Of a stretch of 64,000 nt of DNA, positions 10,914 through 21,856 are shown piece after piece. The stretch covers positions 124,001 through 188,000 of the forward strand of contig BCJX01000004.1 in NCBI GenBank assembly GCA_001600415.1, written 5' to 3'. The position numbers were made by a program, and so were the translations under genes. The DNA comes from Pascua guehoae (Eukaryota; Basidiomycota; Tremellomycetes; Trichosporonales; Trichosporonaceae). The stretch's first letter is position 1; every line of letters begins with the position of its first letter. The notes under the pieces were generated by a model. It was not told the DNA's origin and searched no databases. It saw only the letters and a program-made list of their open reading frames with translations.

Positions 10914-12220
10914 TACACTTGTGGGGCAAATGCCCCAACACCTGGGGTGTTACACGCACGAGTGCACAAGTGTTTCCGGCCTCTTTGCATTCCCTCACCC
11001 GGCATCTACCGCGTACCCCATACACGATCAACGCGAGTGGGGGCCCCAGGTGCAATGGACACGCTTATGAGCTCACGCGTCCAGCACGTGCAGGGCGTCC
11101 AGCGATCAGCGATAGGGTCATGCTTCTCAACGCTCGTTTTGTTCAGCATCACCTACCACCCATGGGCCACCCTGTTCCCGGAGCAATAAACCAAACAATC
11201 GCACTGTCAGTTGTCAGGTTTGGCTACAAACCCCAGACAGAGTATAACAGTCGCCAAAAGATATGATCGTTGGCCGCAATGGCAAAGGTAAGATGTGGGT
11301 ATGGTCTACTTGGGCCATAGTCGCCGAATGCTTTGTTACAGCGGATGCAAAAGCTACAATGAGGGAGAGAAGAATCAAGCTTTGGCCAGTAGATGCCCAG
11401 GATTTATGGCTTGCGCACTCTCAATCCCTGTCCTCGCAAGCTTCATCGTCCGGACTGCCAGTGATGCGGGGGTAAAGGATGGCTGCCCTCCTTTTCCTGT
11501 GGCAATGTAAAATAGCCCCTGGTTGTGTCTTTGGGGTCAATGTGAGTTGCTTCCATTCGTCGCGGGACATGTTGTCGACGTTGAAAGGATACAGGAGGCA
11601 GAGTTGTAGGTGGAAGGAAAGATGGGGAGGGAAGTGATGAGAGATGAGAGCAGAAGGGAACCCAAAGAACCCCCTAAGAGCGGTAGACTTGGAGGTGGCT
11701 ACTACCACGCCCACAGCTGATGCCAACGAGCTGTCTTGAGTGAGAAATGCTGTCTCCACACAACGTGCTTCTGAGATGAATGCACAATTGAGAACGAACC
11801 GACGCGCAGGAATGCACCGCATCCCATGCTTCCTTAGTGATAGAGCAGGCACAAAAGGGACAGACGTAGCGTCGGCGAGGAAGCACCTCCTCCTCCTGGC
11901 CGATTTTGTCAGGGGCAGCAGAACTTGGAGCCCCAGGAGGCCGGAATTGCGGGATTTACCTTTCAAGCCGACATCGCTCCCCTCAGAATATTATTAAGAG
12001 TGGGTGAGTCTCATGTTTCGCACGCGGGGGATTCGGATTGATCTGTTGTGCACGCCTGTTCGAGGCAGGATGGCGCCTTTGACTGCCACATTCCGATTTT
12101 GATTCCTGACGTCAACTCTTGGATCGGTCTTCAAAACAGCCTGGCCCGTGCTCTGGGCTTTGCGAGTGAACCTCGGAGAAAGGGGAATGACGCTGCCGCC
12201 GCACAGACGTTCACAACGTG

Positions 12221-12446
12221 CACGTGAGCGGTACGATAGTAGTAGTGTGCAGCGTGTCGACATTCCCAAGGTTGCAAGCTCATCCCGTCGCCTCCCCGCA
12301 ATCCCCGCACTGCCCGGCCCCAGCAGACGTTGCTGGAAGAGTGTGTAGAGTAGCGTAGAACATGACACAATGGAGGCCGGATGGGTGCCAAGCAAGGATC
12401 GGCGGACGAGCTTTGCACCCGGGCCGGAGAACCCGATAGCCACGTG
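12221..12446. promoter_or_regulatory. Two CACGTG E-box motifs upstream of sulfite reductase
   Basis: Perfect CACGTG palindromes lie at 12221-12226 and 12441-12446, about 0.6-0.8 kb upstream of the sulfite reductase start. In yeasts CACGTG is bound by Cbf1-type bHLH proteins, which regulate sulfur assimilation genes. Two copies in this interval is suggestive only; function is inferred. Confidence 0.35.
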
Positions 12447-12947
12447 GTGGTTTGTCGCGGGCCCCACGCCGGGGGGTGCTTAACATCTCTGTTGTCACAA
12501 TCTCGAATTTATGTTTGTCAGGAACCCGGAGCCAATAAGGACAATGATTGCGGTCACCAAGCATCACGCCATCAATCTCGACATTTCCATGCCACTCAAA
12601 AGTTAAACGAATGTGTCAGGCAGGCAGAGACACAGACGCACACAGAGTGCACGCAAGCAGTACGCAAGCCTCCCAGCCTCAAGGCTGCGGGCTAGGCCAG
12701 ACAGGCAACCATACAACGCCCAGAGCAAAAGTCAGCAAGCCACCGAGATTCCGAACGGTCTGCACAATGTCGTGCTAGCAGGTAACGCCACTGCTCTCCA
12801 CCTCCAGACTTCTTGTGCCGGTTGAGAAAACCGCGCTCCTCATCATCGTCCTCGTCCACTCTCTATCCCCCAACCTCTCTCTCTCTCTTAAAACCCAGTC
12901 AAGAGACACTGACGAGGCAAACGCCAGCGACACCCACATTAGGACTG

Positions 12948-13014
12948 GTGAGTGAGCTAGCTCTACACCCCCCGGGCTCGATGCCTAGATACCCGTAACT
13001 GACATTACGTGCAG
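12948..13014 (+). other. Predicted 5' UTR intron of the sulfite reductase gene
   Basis: Donor GTGAGT at 12948, branch-like AACTGAC near the 3' end and acceptor GCAG at 13011-13014 define a 67-nt intron. It ends eight bases before the ATG. Confidence 0.65.
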
Positions 13015-13022
13015 CCAAAAAG

Positions 13023-16000
13023 ATGTCCCTCGTCGCCGCGCTCGCCCGCCTGGGGGCTACCGTCCACCACCCTCTGCAGGACGCACCTGCGTCCTCGGAG
13101 CCCCTCAACCCCTACCTCCCACTGCCAAAAGGCTCCACGCTCCTCACCAACTCCACCTTCCTCCCCTCGCTCCCCCCACCCACCAGCGGCTCGGTCATCC
13201 ATGTCCTTGGAGCCGAGTCTGCGCCAGTCTCCCGCGCATCGCGCGCCGTGACTCTCATCTCCCGGAACGCCCAGGAGGCCTACGACCGCGCCGTCCTTGC
13301 CCTTCGCCTGGCCAAGGACGTGAGCGCCGTTGTCTACCACTACATTGCGCCCGCGGCACTCGAGGGCAAGGTCGCCGAGGTTGACGCCGACGACTTCCTC
13401 AACTCGCCTCCTCCTTCGGTCGCGTCCGAAGAGTTTGACGAGCAGCTCGTCCGGTCGTTTGACGCTGCGTCGCTCGCGCTCCTCAAGGAGACGCGCCGCC
13501 CCCAGCTCGCGCTCACCCACCACGCGGTCGAGTCGGACCGTGTCATTCTCAACTTCCTCCCTGCCGAGATTTCGGCCTCGAACGTTGTCGACGTCGCCCT
13601 CGCCTCCCCACTCCCCCGCGACAAGCTCCGCGCGCTCAAGGGCCGCGAGTTTGTTGTCGTCGAGGCCAGCACGGCCAAGTACGGCCCTGCATGGGCCGGT
13701 GTTGTTGACGCGCTCGAGGGCCTCGACGTTGCCGTCCGCTCCATCCTCGTCGCCTCGCCCTCGGCTGTTGGCGAGCTTGACCAGGCTATTTCGTCCAACG
13801 CGCCTTTGGCCCGCATTGGCACTGCCACGCCGCTCCCCCAGATCCCCTCGACTTCTATTACCGTCCCCACGGCCGAGTCTGTGTACTCGAAGCTCCTGTC
13901 GTCGTCGCCCCACCCTCTCGAGGTCCTCAACGACCCCACCGAGCTCAAGGCGTCCGAGTCGACTTCGCCCCTGTACGCGTTCGGCAAGGCCGTCGCTATC
14001 CGTGCCGAGCGTGACCGCCTGGTCGAGCTCGTCAAGAAGGTGCTCAAGGACAACAAGACGCGTCCCGAGGTGCACGCTGCGCTCGGCGACTGGCTCCTTG
14101 TCAAGGACGACAAGAACTCGAGCAAGGCCGGCGACAAGGCTGCCGCCGCCCTCGGCCAGGGTGCCAACGAAGACGAGGCCGAGATTGTCGCTCTCGGTGC
14201 CAAGGGCCACTGGTCCAAGCGCGCTCTGTGGATTGTCGTGTCCAACTCGTGGGCGGCTGACCTCGCATCGTCGGGTCTCCACCACGCGCTGGTCTCCGGC
14301 CTCGACCTCAACCTGCTCGTGTACGAGACCCAGCCCTCGCCCTTTTCGCCCCTCGCGCAGAAGCCCCGCGAGCGCAAAAAGGACCTCGCGCTGTACGCCC
14401 TCAACCTCGGCGACGTCTACGTGTCGTCGGTTGCCGTCTACTCGGACTATGCCGGCGTGATCAACGCCATGCGTGAGGCCGAGGACTTTAACGGCCCCTC
14501 GCTTGTCCTTGCCTACCTCCCCTGGGGTGAGCTTGAGGACGGCACCGCCGTCGGCGACAAGGAAAAGGCTGGCCCGCTCGAGCGCCTCCGCGAGACCAAG
14601 CGTGCCGTCGCTGGTGGCTGGTGGCCTCTGTTCCGCTGGAACCCTTCGCTCGATGAGGCCAAGCGCTTCACGCTCGACGCACCTTCCATCAAGAAGGCCA
14701 TTTCCGAGTTCCTCGACCGCCAGAGCCACCTCTCGCAGCTCACGCTCGCCAAGCCCGCCATTGACAAGAAGGTCACTTCGTCGGCCGGCACCGACCTTGT
14801 TGCCGCGCGCAAGCAGAAGGCTCGCGAGGCCTACGACCGCCTCATCAACTCGATTGACGGCCCTGGTCTCCTCGTCCTCTTTGCGTCGGACGGTGGCAAC
14901 GCCGAAAAGGTCGCCAAGCAGCTCGTGTCGCGCGCCAAGATGCGCGGTGTGGCCGCTTCGCTGCGCGTGCTTGACAGCATTGCGGACGACATTGTCGAGA
15001 ACCTCGCTGCTGAGAAGAATGTTGTCATTATCACGTCGACGGCTGGCCAGGGTGAGCCTCCCCTGAACGGTCGCGAGTTCTTCAAGGCTATTGGCAAGGT
15101 GGACGCTGCGGCGGCCGCGCCCAAGCTCGCCGAGACGCGCGTTGGTGTCTTTGGCATGGGTGACTCCAAGTACTGGCCTCGCAAGGAGGACTATGTCTAC
15201 TACAACAAGCCTGGCAAGGACATTTACCCCAAGGTCCTCGCCATTGGTGCCACTGAGCTTGTGCCTCTGGGCCTCGGTGACGACTCGGACCCGGACGGAT
15301 GGAAGACGGGCTACAAGGTGTTTGAGACTGCCCTCTGGCGCGTTCTCGGTGTCGACTCGATCGAGGTCCTCGAGGAGGCCGAGGAGGTTGTTGCCAACGA
15401 GCACATTAAGATTGCTTCCAACTACCTGCGTGGTACCATTCTCGAGGGTCTTGCCGACCAGTCGACCGGTGCCATTGGCCCCTCGGACGCCCAGCTTACA
15501 AAGTTCCACGGCACCTACATGCAGGACGACCGTGACATTCGCGAGTCGCTCGCCGCGCAGGGTCTCGAGCCCGCCTACTCGTTTATGATCCGTGTGCGCA
15601 TGCCCGGCGGTGTCTGCACGCCCGAGCAGTGGCTCCACATGGACCGCATCGCCGACGAGCACGGCAACAGCACGTTCAAGCTCACGACTCGCCAGACGTT
15701 CCAGTTCCATGGTATTGTCAAGTCGCACCTCAAGCCCGCCATGCAGGCCATCAACCGCTCGCTCCTCGACACGATTGCGGCGTGCGGTGACGTCAACCGT
15801 AACGTCCTGTGCTCGGTCAACCCCAGCGTGTCCAAGGTCCACCAGACCGTCTACGACTTTTCCAAGGCCGTGTCCGAGCACCTGCTCCCCAAGACGTCGG
15901 CGTACCACGAGATCTGGCTCGACAAGAAGCCCGTCTTCACCGACGCCGTCCAGGACTTTGAGCCCCTGTACGGCCCCTTCTACCTGCCGCGCAAGTTTAA

Positions 16001-17119
16001 GATTGCCGTCGCTGTCCCGCCCGACAACGGTGTCGACGTCTTCACCAACGACGTCGGCTTTATTGCCATTGTCGAGAACGGCGAGGTCGTTGGCTACAAC
16101 GTCTCGGCCGGTGGTGGTATGGGTGTCACTCACTCGAACAAGAAGACGTACCCCCGTCTTGGTGACGTCCTTGGTTTCGTCACCCCCGAGGACGGTCTCC
16201 TCGCGGCCGAGTCGATCATGCTTGTCCAGCGTGACAACGGCAACCGCCAGGACCGCAAGAACGCTGTGAGTTGAAACCATGCGGTCTGTGAATTGTAACT
16301 GACCACCGCTAGCGTCTCAAGTACACGATTGACACGATGGGCTTGGACAAGTTCAAGTCGGAGGTCGAGAAGCGCATGAAGAAGCCCTTCCAGCCTGCGC
16401 GTGCGTACGAGTTCAACTCAAACCTTGACGAGTACGGATGGATCCAGGGCGCCGACGGCAAGTACCACTTTACGCTCTTCATCGAGAACGGCCGTGTGGA
16501 AAACTCGCCGCGCAACCAGTTCAAGACGGGTCTGCGCGAGATTGCCCAGGTGCACAAGGGCACGTTCCGCCTCACTGCCAACCAGCACGTGATTCTCTCG
16601 GACGTTGCGCCCGAGGACCTGCCCGAGATGAAGCGCCTGCTGGCCAAGTGGGGTCTGGACAACATCAACCACTCTGGCCTGCGTCTGTCGTCGTCGGCCT
16701 GTGTCGCGTTCCCCACCTGTGGCCTTGCCATGGCCGAGTCGGAGCGCTACCTGCCCATCCTGATCGACAAGGTCGAGAAGATTTGCGAAGAGGCCGGCGT
16801 CGGCAAGGACTCGCTCGTCATGCGCATGTCGGGCTGCCCCAACGGCTGCTCGCGCCCATGGGCCGCCGAGGTCGCGTTTGTCGGCAAGGCACCGGGCTCG
16901 TACATGATGGTCCTTGGTGGCTCGTACAAGGGCGAGCGCCTCACCAAGCCCTTCCGCGAGAGCGTCACCGAGCCAGAGATTCTCGACATTATGAAGACGC
17001 TCATCACCCGCTGGGCAAAGGAGCGCAACGACGGAGAGCACTTTGGCGACTGGACCGTCCGCGCGGGTATCGTCAAGCCCACCCTCAGCGGAAAGACGTT
17101 CTACGACGACAGCATCTAA
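13023..17119 (+). CDS. MET5: Sulfite reductase [NADPH] hemoprotein (beta) subunit
   Basis: Exon 1 is 13023-16265 and exon 2 is 16313-17119, joined in phase across a 47-nt intron (GTGAGT...GCTAG), giving about 1349 residues; yeast Met5 (Ecm17) is 1442 aa. The enzyme reduces sulfite to sulfide with electrons from NADPH via the alpha subunit, the last step of assimilatory sulfate reduction. The N-terminal half resembles the pyruvate-oxidoreductase-like region. A flavodoxin-like segment starts near residue 619 (LFASDGGNAEKVAKQL). The C-terminal half is the siroheme/4Fe-4S hemoprotein: GTYMQDDRDIRE, the two sulfite-reductase repeats, and cluster cysteines at about 1211 and 1217 (CVAFPTC) plus 1256 and 1260 (CPNGC). 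The start ATG follows a predicted 5' UTR intron and AAAAAG. Strong C/G third-position bias opens a long antisense frame, which I reject. Confidence 0.96.
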
Positions 17120-17730
17120 GTCTGTCGGGAACCCACCCCCACCATGGTGTTTTTTGCGGCCCGCCGGCAATCGGATACGCGTCGGGCTAGGCCAGCATAG
17201 AGAAGGAAAAACGCGTTGTGCATCAGTCATGTCTCAGTAATATAGCAATGGATCGTTTGCATTGGAACCGTGCGGGGGTGCAGAGCAATGGCAGAGTGGG
17301 GCACATGTTGCCTGCAAGAGGCAGGGTTTCTGGCGTGTGCGCTCTTTGGATACACATCCCTCCGACTGAACAACTGACTGCTGACCTCATACCGGCCGCA
17401 CTCAGCACATCACGGAATACTCGCTGCACTCACCACATCACGCACACTGACACCGCTCACACGCAGAACACGAGGCGCCGCCAACACCACGGCGGAACAC
17501 GAGGCGTCGTGTGTGCTCTGCTCACGCCGTGAATACTTCCAACATGCCCCTTTCCTCGCCTTCTCCCAAGTTCATGCCTCGCCCACTTGTGCTCCTACTT
17601 CCCCCTCTCTCACTCTTCTCACCGTCTCTCCCACCTGAACATCCTTGACCTCAACCTGGCGACCATCGTGAGCTGGAACCGCCCACAACCCGTACACCCG
17701 ACCCCTTCACCAAATCAAACCAGGCCCGCA
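17120..17730. other. Intergenic region
   Basis: Contains the sulfite reductase 3' flank and a C/T-rich stretch (17560-17650) likely to be the promoter of the gene starting at 17731. An upstream in-frame extension of that gene exists but is pyrimidine-rich and looks untranslated. Confidence 0.5.
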
Positions 17731-18565
17731 ATGAAGACCACGCCGTCTCCCCACTCGCCCGACGAGTCGGTGGAAGTGTATGACACCGAAGCACCATCCT
17801 CCGACGACACGGAAGCCGTTGCTGAGCTATCCCCATCGGAAGACGTGGTCGAGCTGCCCCCATCCGACGATCTGGTTGAGGACAGTGTCGAGTCCGTCGA
17901 GTCCGGGTCTGACGTCGAGCTCCCTGTGCCCGTCGACGGTGCCGACATAGAGGGGAAGGGCGACATGGCCGAGCCCGAGATCATAGAGCTGCCCTCGTCA
18001 CCGGCGATCGCAGCCTCGTCGCCGGAAATCATAGAGATACCCTCGTCGCCGGAAATGGTAGCACTCTCGTCACCAGCAGACCTCCGACCATCACCCCCAC
18101 CGACTCGGCCCACGTCCCAGTCCAAGCCGCTGGCCATCGCCGACGCCGCGGCGTCGCTCGTGTGTCTCTCGCCCGCATCGGACGGGGACCTCTGGGCGTG
18201 TGTCCAGGCCCTGCGGGACCTCGAGGCGGAGCAGGGGAATACCAACACCTGGTCCAGCGACAACGCCAATACCAACGCCCACACCGACGCCCACGCCCCA
18301 TCCCTCCTCCATCCACACGGCCAAAACTCCAAAAATACCAGGTGGACAAGTACGCCCTCGTCAACGCCGAGGACGCGCCCAGCATCCCCCTCCGCATCGG
18401 CGTCATGCGCCTCCAGAATCTCGGTGAGTCGAACACTTCTGCAGGTGCTGACGGGCAGTCAACGGCGTGGATGCGCAGAAACAGGCGGGACACTTCGGGG
18501 AGCCGCCGGCCAAGCGGGGTCGGGGCGGGGGGAAGATTGGTAAGACGGACGGGGTGGACAAGTAA
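17731..18565 (+). CDS. Hypothetical Ser/Pro/Glu-rich acidic protein
   Basis: From ATG 17731 (MKTTPSPHSPDESVEVYDTE) an acidic, disordered protein runs with imperfect repeats of the type EIIE(L/I)PSSP. It reaches AAASLVCLSPASDGDLWACV near 18210. A second block in another frame reads QKYQVDKYALVNAEDAPSIP then LRIGVMRLQNL. It joins in phase across a 35-nt intron (18424-18458) to VNGVDAQKQAGHFGEPPAKR, a KRGRGGGK basic stretch and a stop at 18563-18565. The link between the first and second blocks (18200-18330) is unresolved. One weak splice option is donor GTCCAG near 18201 to acceptor TCCAG near 18260. An indel in the ACCAACGCC-like simple sequence would also explain the frame change. No family recognised. 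Confidence 0.4.
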
Positions 18566-19007
18566 GAGATGAGGAGATGGGGGCGTCAGGAAGCAACGGT
18601 TCGGAGGGCGGGCGGGACGATGTCATGCGCGAGATGGGGGGGGGGGGCAGGGCGGTTGTAGTTGGGAGCTAGGTTGTGCGTAGAGATTGTACTGTCCATA
18701 GCTTCTACTGTAATATCTACGTCGTTTCTACTGCTGTTCTCGTGTGTTGTGCCATGCTCGGTGCGTTCCATGTCGTCGTTTCCACAATTCCACACACGCT
18801 GCCACCTTGTGGCACCACCGACGCTCACCCGCCAACATGCACCTGCCTGCCTCAATTCGCCACCCCCCCAGGCACGCTGATACGACCACGCCACGTCATT
18901 ATCCCCCCGGATTGTTAGTCGCGCCGCCGCATCCATCGACGGTTATTGTCCAAAGGTTCAACTACGATCACCGCTACATTGTCCACATTCTTATCCAGCA
19001 ACCGACC

Positions 19008-20893
19008 ATGCCGTCCCTCCTCCTCTTTGCCGGGCTGCCGCATGATGTGCGCGAGCCAGACCTTGCTGTGAGTCGCCGTGGGATGTGCGTACGCGTGCGT
19101 GCGTGCATGTGCGCGGCGCGCGTCGGGATCCTTTGGGTTGGGTTGTTTCCAGTTTCTTGTTTGGTTTGATTGTGAATGTTGATTGTCGGCGCGGATGGGT
19201 TGCCTCGAGCCTCGGGCCTCGGATTGACTCGAGCCTCGGGCCTCGGATTGCCTCCTTGACGCTACGCCTATCGAGCAGACTCCCTGTGATCACCAACATG
19301 CAACAGTCACTACCCCTCGCGGCAGCTCGACAGCGTCACGCCACCACGCACAACAATCTCCTCACATCCACAACACGCGCTCACACACAGGAACTGCTCA
19401 CGGCCGATCCCGTCCGGCTCACCCCCTCGTCGGTGGCGGTGACGGCGCTGCACGACTCTGCCGGCGCGTTTCTCGGCACGTTTCTCGTCCAGGTCGGCGC
19501 GGATGCGGATGCGGAAAAAGTCCGAAGGCAGTTTTCGGGACAGGTCATTGATGGCAGTGAGTCGGGGTGTGCTCTGGACTCTGGACGCGGGGGTGTGGAG
19601 AGGGGGTGGGGTTGGTGCGGTGAGGGGTGGAGAGGTCGAGGGGTTGGGCGGGGGGTAGAAGTTGAAGGACTGTGATTCTGGGATGGGAAGAGGTGGCGGC
19701 CGGTGCCGCTGGTGGCGGAAGGCGCGCGAGGAGATGTTAGGGCGGGAGAAGGGCAACAGCGAGCGCGATGGAGAACAGCGGTACGGCGTAGAATGCCTCG
19801 GCGAATACTCTGCAGAGTGTGCGAGCCTTGGGAGCGCGCGGTAGGCAGCGGCCAAGTTGCGAGGTAAACGCCCACGCGGATCACCTTCCGAGTTGGCCCT
19901 CTGCCAACGCTAGCCCGAGGACATGCCACACACGCGACCCTCGCCGCGTGTTCCCAACACGGACCAACTCTGCTTGTCACGCACGGAATCAGCACCAGCA
20001 CATTGCGAGCTCAACCCCACTGACACCAGCGCACACGCTCGCGGTCCACCACGTCCTGCAGCCCACGGTGCCGCACCCGTCGGTCGTGCCGCCCAAGGCG
20101 GCCGTGGTCGTGCCCAAGCCCGTCCCTGCCGTCAAGGCCGCCGTTGCGCCGCGGGCGGCCCCGCAGCCCAAGAAGAAGGACACGCAGCCGCCCGGACTCA
20201 AGCTGCTCAGCCGGTTGGGTAAGGGGGGCAAGGCCGGGGAGAAGGAGAAGCAGAAGCTGTGAGTCATGTCGGGTGTTGGCAGGCGAGTTGGCGCGCCTGG
20301 GGTGGGCGAGGAGTCGAGGCCCGGGTGATGGTGTGCTGTTGTGTGGATGTTGATTCTGATGCGGTGTGGTGTGGGCGTGGGCAGGGTGTGGTTGTGGTTG
20401 TTATGACCCAGGGATTGCCTGGAAGAGCGGTCACGGAGAAAGAGTACCCAGAGCGCACTGGGACAGTGACCACGACCGAATGCAGCCCTCTCACAGTCCT
20501 GGCACCCTCTACCTCCCAACCCTGCTGAACTGTTCCCCGACTCTACGTACGAAAAACCCCGCTAATCCCAGTCTCTTAGAGAAGCAGCGCGCCGCCCTCC
20601 GCCGCGGCAACCCCGGCGACCTCCTCGCCGCGCGTCTAGGCAAGGCCAAACCTGCGGCCGGATCCCCGCGCGGTGCAGCCGCCAAGACCAAGGCGGCAAA
20701 GGGCGCAAAGGCCGGCGGGAGCGCAAAGACGGCACGCGCAAAGGGCGCAGGTGCAGCGCGGATGGACGTGGACGCGGCACCGGCGGCACCGAAACACGCC
20801 GCGGCCAAGAAGGACGACAAGCCACGGCCCAAGACGCAGGCAGAGTTGGATGAGGAGATGCGGGCGTACGAGCGTGCGCGGCGATTTGCGTAG
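19008..20893 (+). CDS. Aly/REF-like mRNA export adaptor (RRM plus FoP-type C-terminus)
   Basis: Exons 19008-19067, 19391-19556, 20030-20258 and 20572-20893 join in phase to about 258 residues. The N-terminus looks like a degenerate RRM: RNP2-like LLLFAGLPHDV in exon 1 and RNP1-like GAFLGTFLVQVG in exon 2. The middle is Pro/Val/Lys-rich. Exon 4 is Lys/Ala-rich and ends KTQAELDEEMRAYERAR, which resembles the FoP-duplication (chromatin target of PRMT1) C-terminus of Aly/REF, Yra1 and Mlo3. Such proteins bind mRNA in the nucleus as part of TREX and hand it to the export receptor. Donors are GTGAGT and acceptors CAG; introns of 300-470 nt are long for the window. The RRM assignment is weaker than the C-terminal one. 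Confidence 0.68.
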
Positions 20894-21856
20894 GCGTGCT
20901 GTTGGGGGTTGGGGAGTGCGGACGTACATCACAGTGCTAGTTTGGCAGGGGGACGTGTGCGCCGTGGGTGTAGCTCGGTGGGTGGACGAGACAGAGGGCC
21001 GCGTGCGAGGCACGGGCGGCGTCGAGCACTGCTCCGCCAATGTAGTGGCATGAAGATCTATACATAGCTGCGACTGGGCGCTGAGTGTGCGGCATGGCGC
21101 GGGGTGACGACGAGGGGAGAAGACGGCGTGAACAGGCGACGCATGAGGAGAAATATGGCAAGAACACAGCAAGGCGGAAATGGGACGAGGCACGAGAAGG
21201 CGCGAACAAGACTGGTGTCGTTGACCAGGAAATGCGCACGATGCAGACCAAGGCAGGAAACTTAGGTGGATGGTGTAGACGTGGGTACGGAAAGCGCACG
21301 CGACTAGCCCATGACGAAGGCGAGAGTGTGAGCAGGCGAGAGTGGGCAGCCGGCGAGAGTGGGCAGCCGGCGAGAGTGTGAGCAGACGAGGGTGTGAGCA
21401 GGCGAGAGTGAGCAGCAGAGACTGTAAAAACACAAACCGATAGCGTCAAACACACAGGAAGGACGTAACGGATGCACAAGGACTAACAACACCAAGTGGA
21501 TATTGGGAGGTACAGCCCACAAAGAGGGTGAGGCGACATGGTCGAGAACTCCCGAAGTAGTCAAGGGCACAACACATGAGGACAGGACCCAGTCAAGCGC
21601 ACGATCAAGCCCAGCCCGATCAAGCTCGGCACAAAGCAAAGCACGAAGCAAAGCACGATAGAACCCAACATGCAACATGGCAAATCTAAGAACACAGCAA
21701 CACCAGAGGACAACCCCAGAGCACAACCCCAGAGCACCCAAGAGCACAACCCAAGAAGACACGATGTAAGACCACGACACGAGGACGAGTGGGATACACC
21801 CACTGCCGTCCGCTACGCGCCCACCGCCCCCGCCAGAGTACCCAATACATCTACCC
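20894..21856. other. Intergenic region with GAGAGTG-type tandem repeats
   Basis: Lies between two convergent genes. At 21320-21414 an imperfect array of CGAGAGTG(T/G)G(A/C)GCAG(C)-like units of about 15-17 bp is visible. No coding region supported. Confidence 0.5.

Larger units (their letters stand above)
10193..12947. other. Intergenic region upstream of sulfite reductase
   Basis: No convincing gene. A minus-strand frame with ATG at 11570 (MSRDEWKQLTLTPKTQ) would give a 49-residue peptide, but nothing supports it. Two CACGTG motifs at 12221-12226 and 12441-12446 are listed separately. Pyrimidine-rich sequence at 12840-12895 probably marks the promoter and transcription start region of the gene at 13023. 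Confidence 0.5.

Noticed and set aside
13005..16280. A 1091-residue open frame antisense to sulfite reductase
   Set aside because: It is the shadow of GC-biased codons of a confidently identified gene. Its composition is Val/Arg/Glu/Gly-rich with no recognisable domain, and it covers the whole opposite exon.
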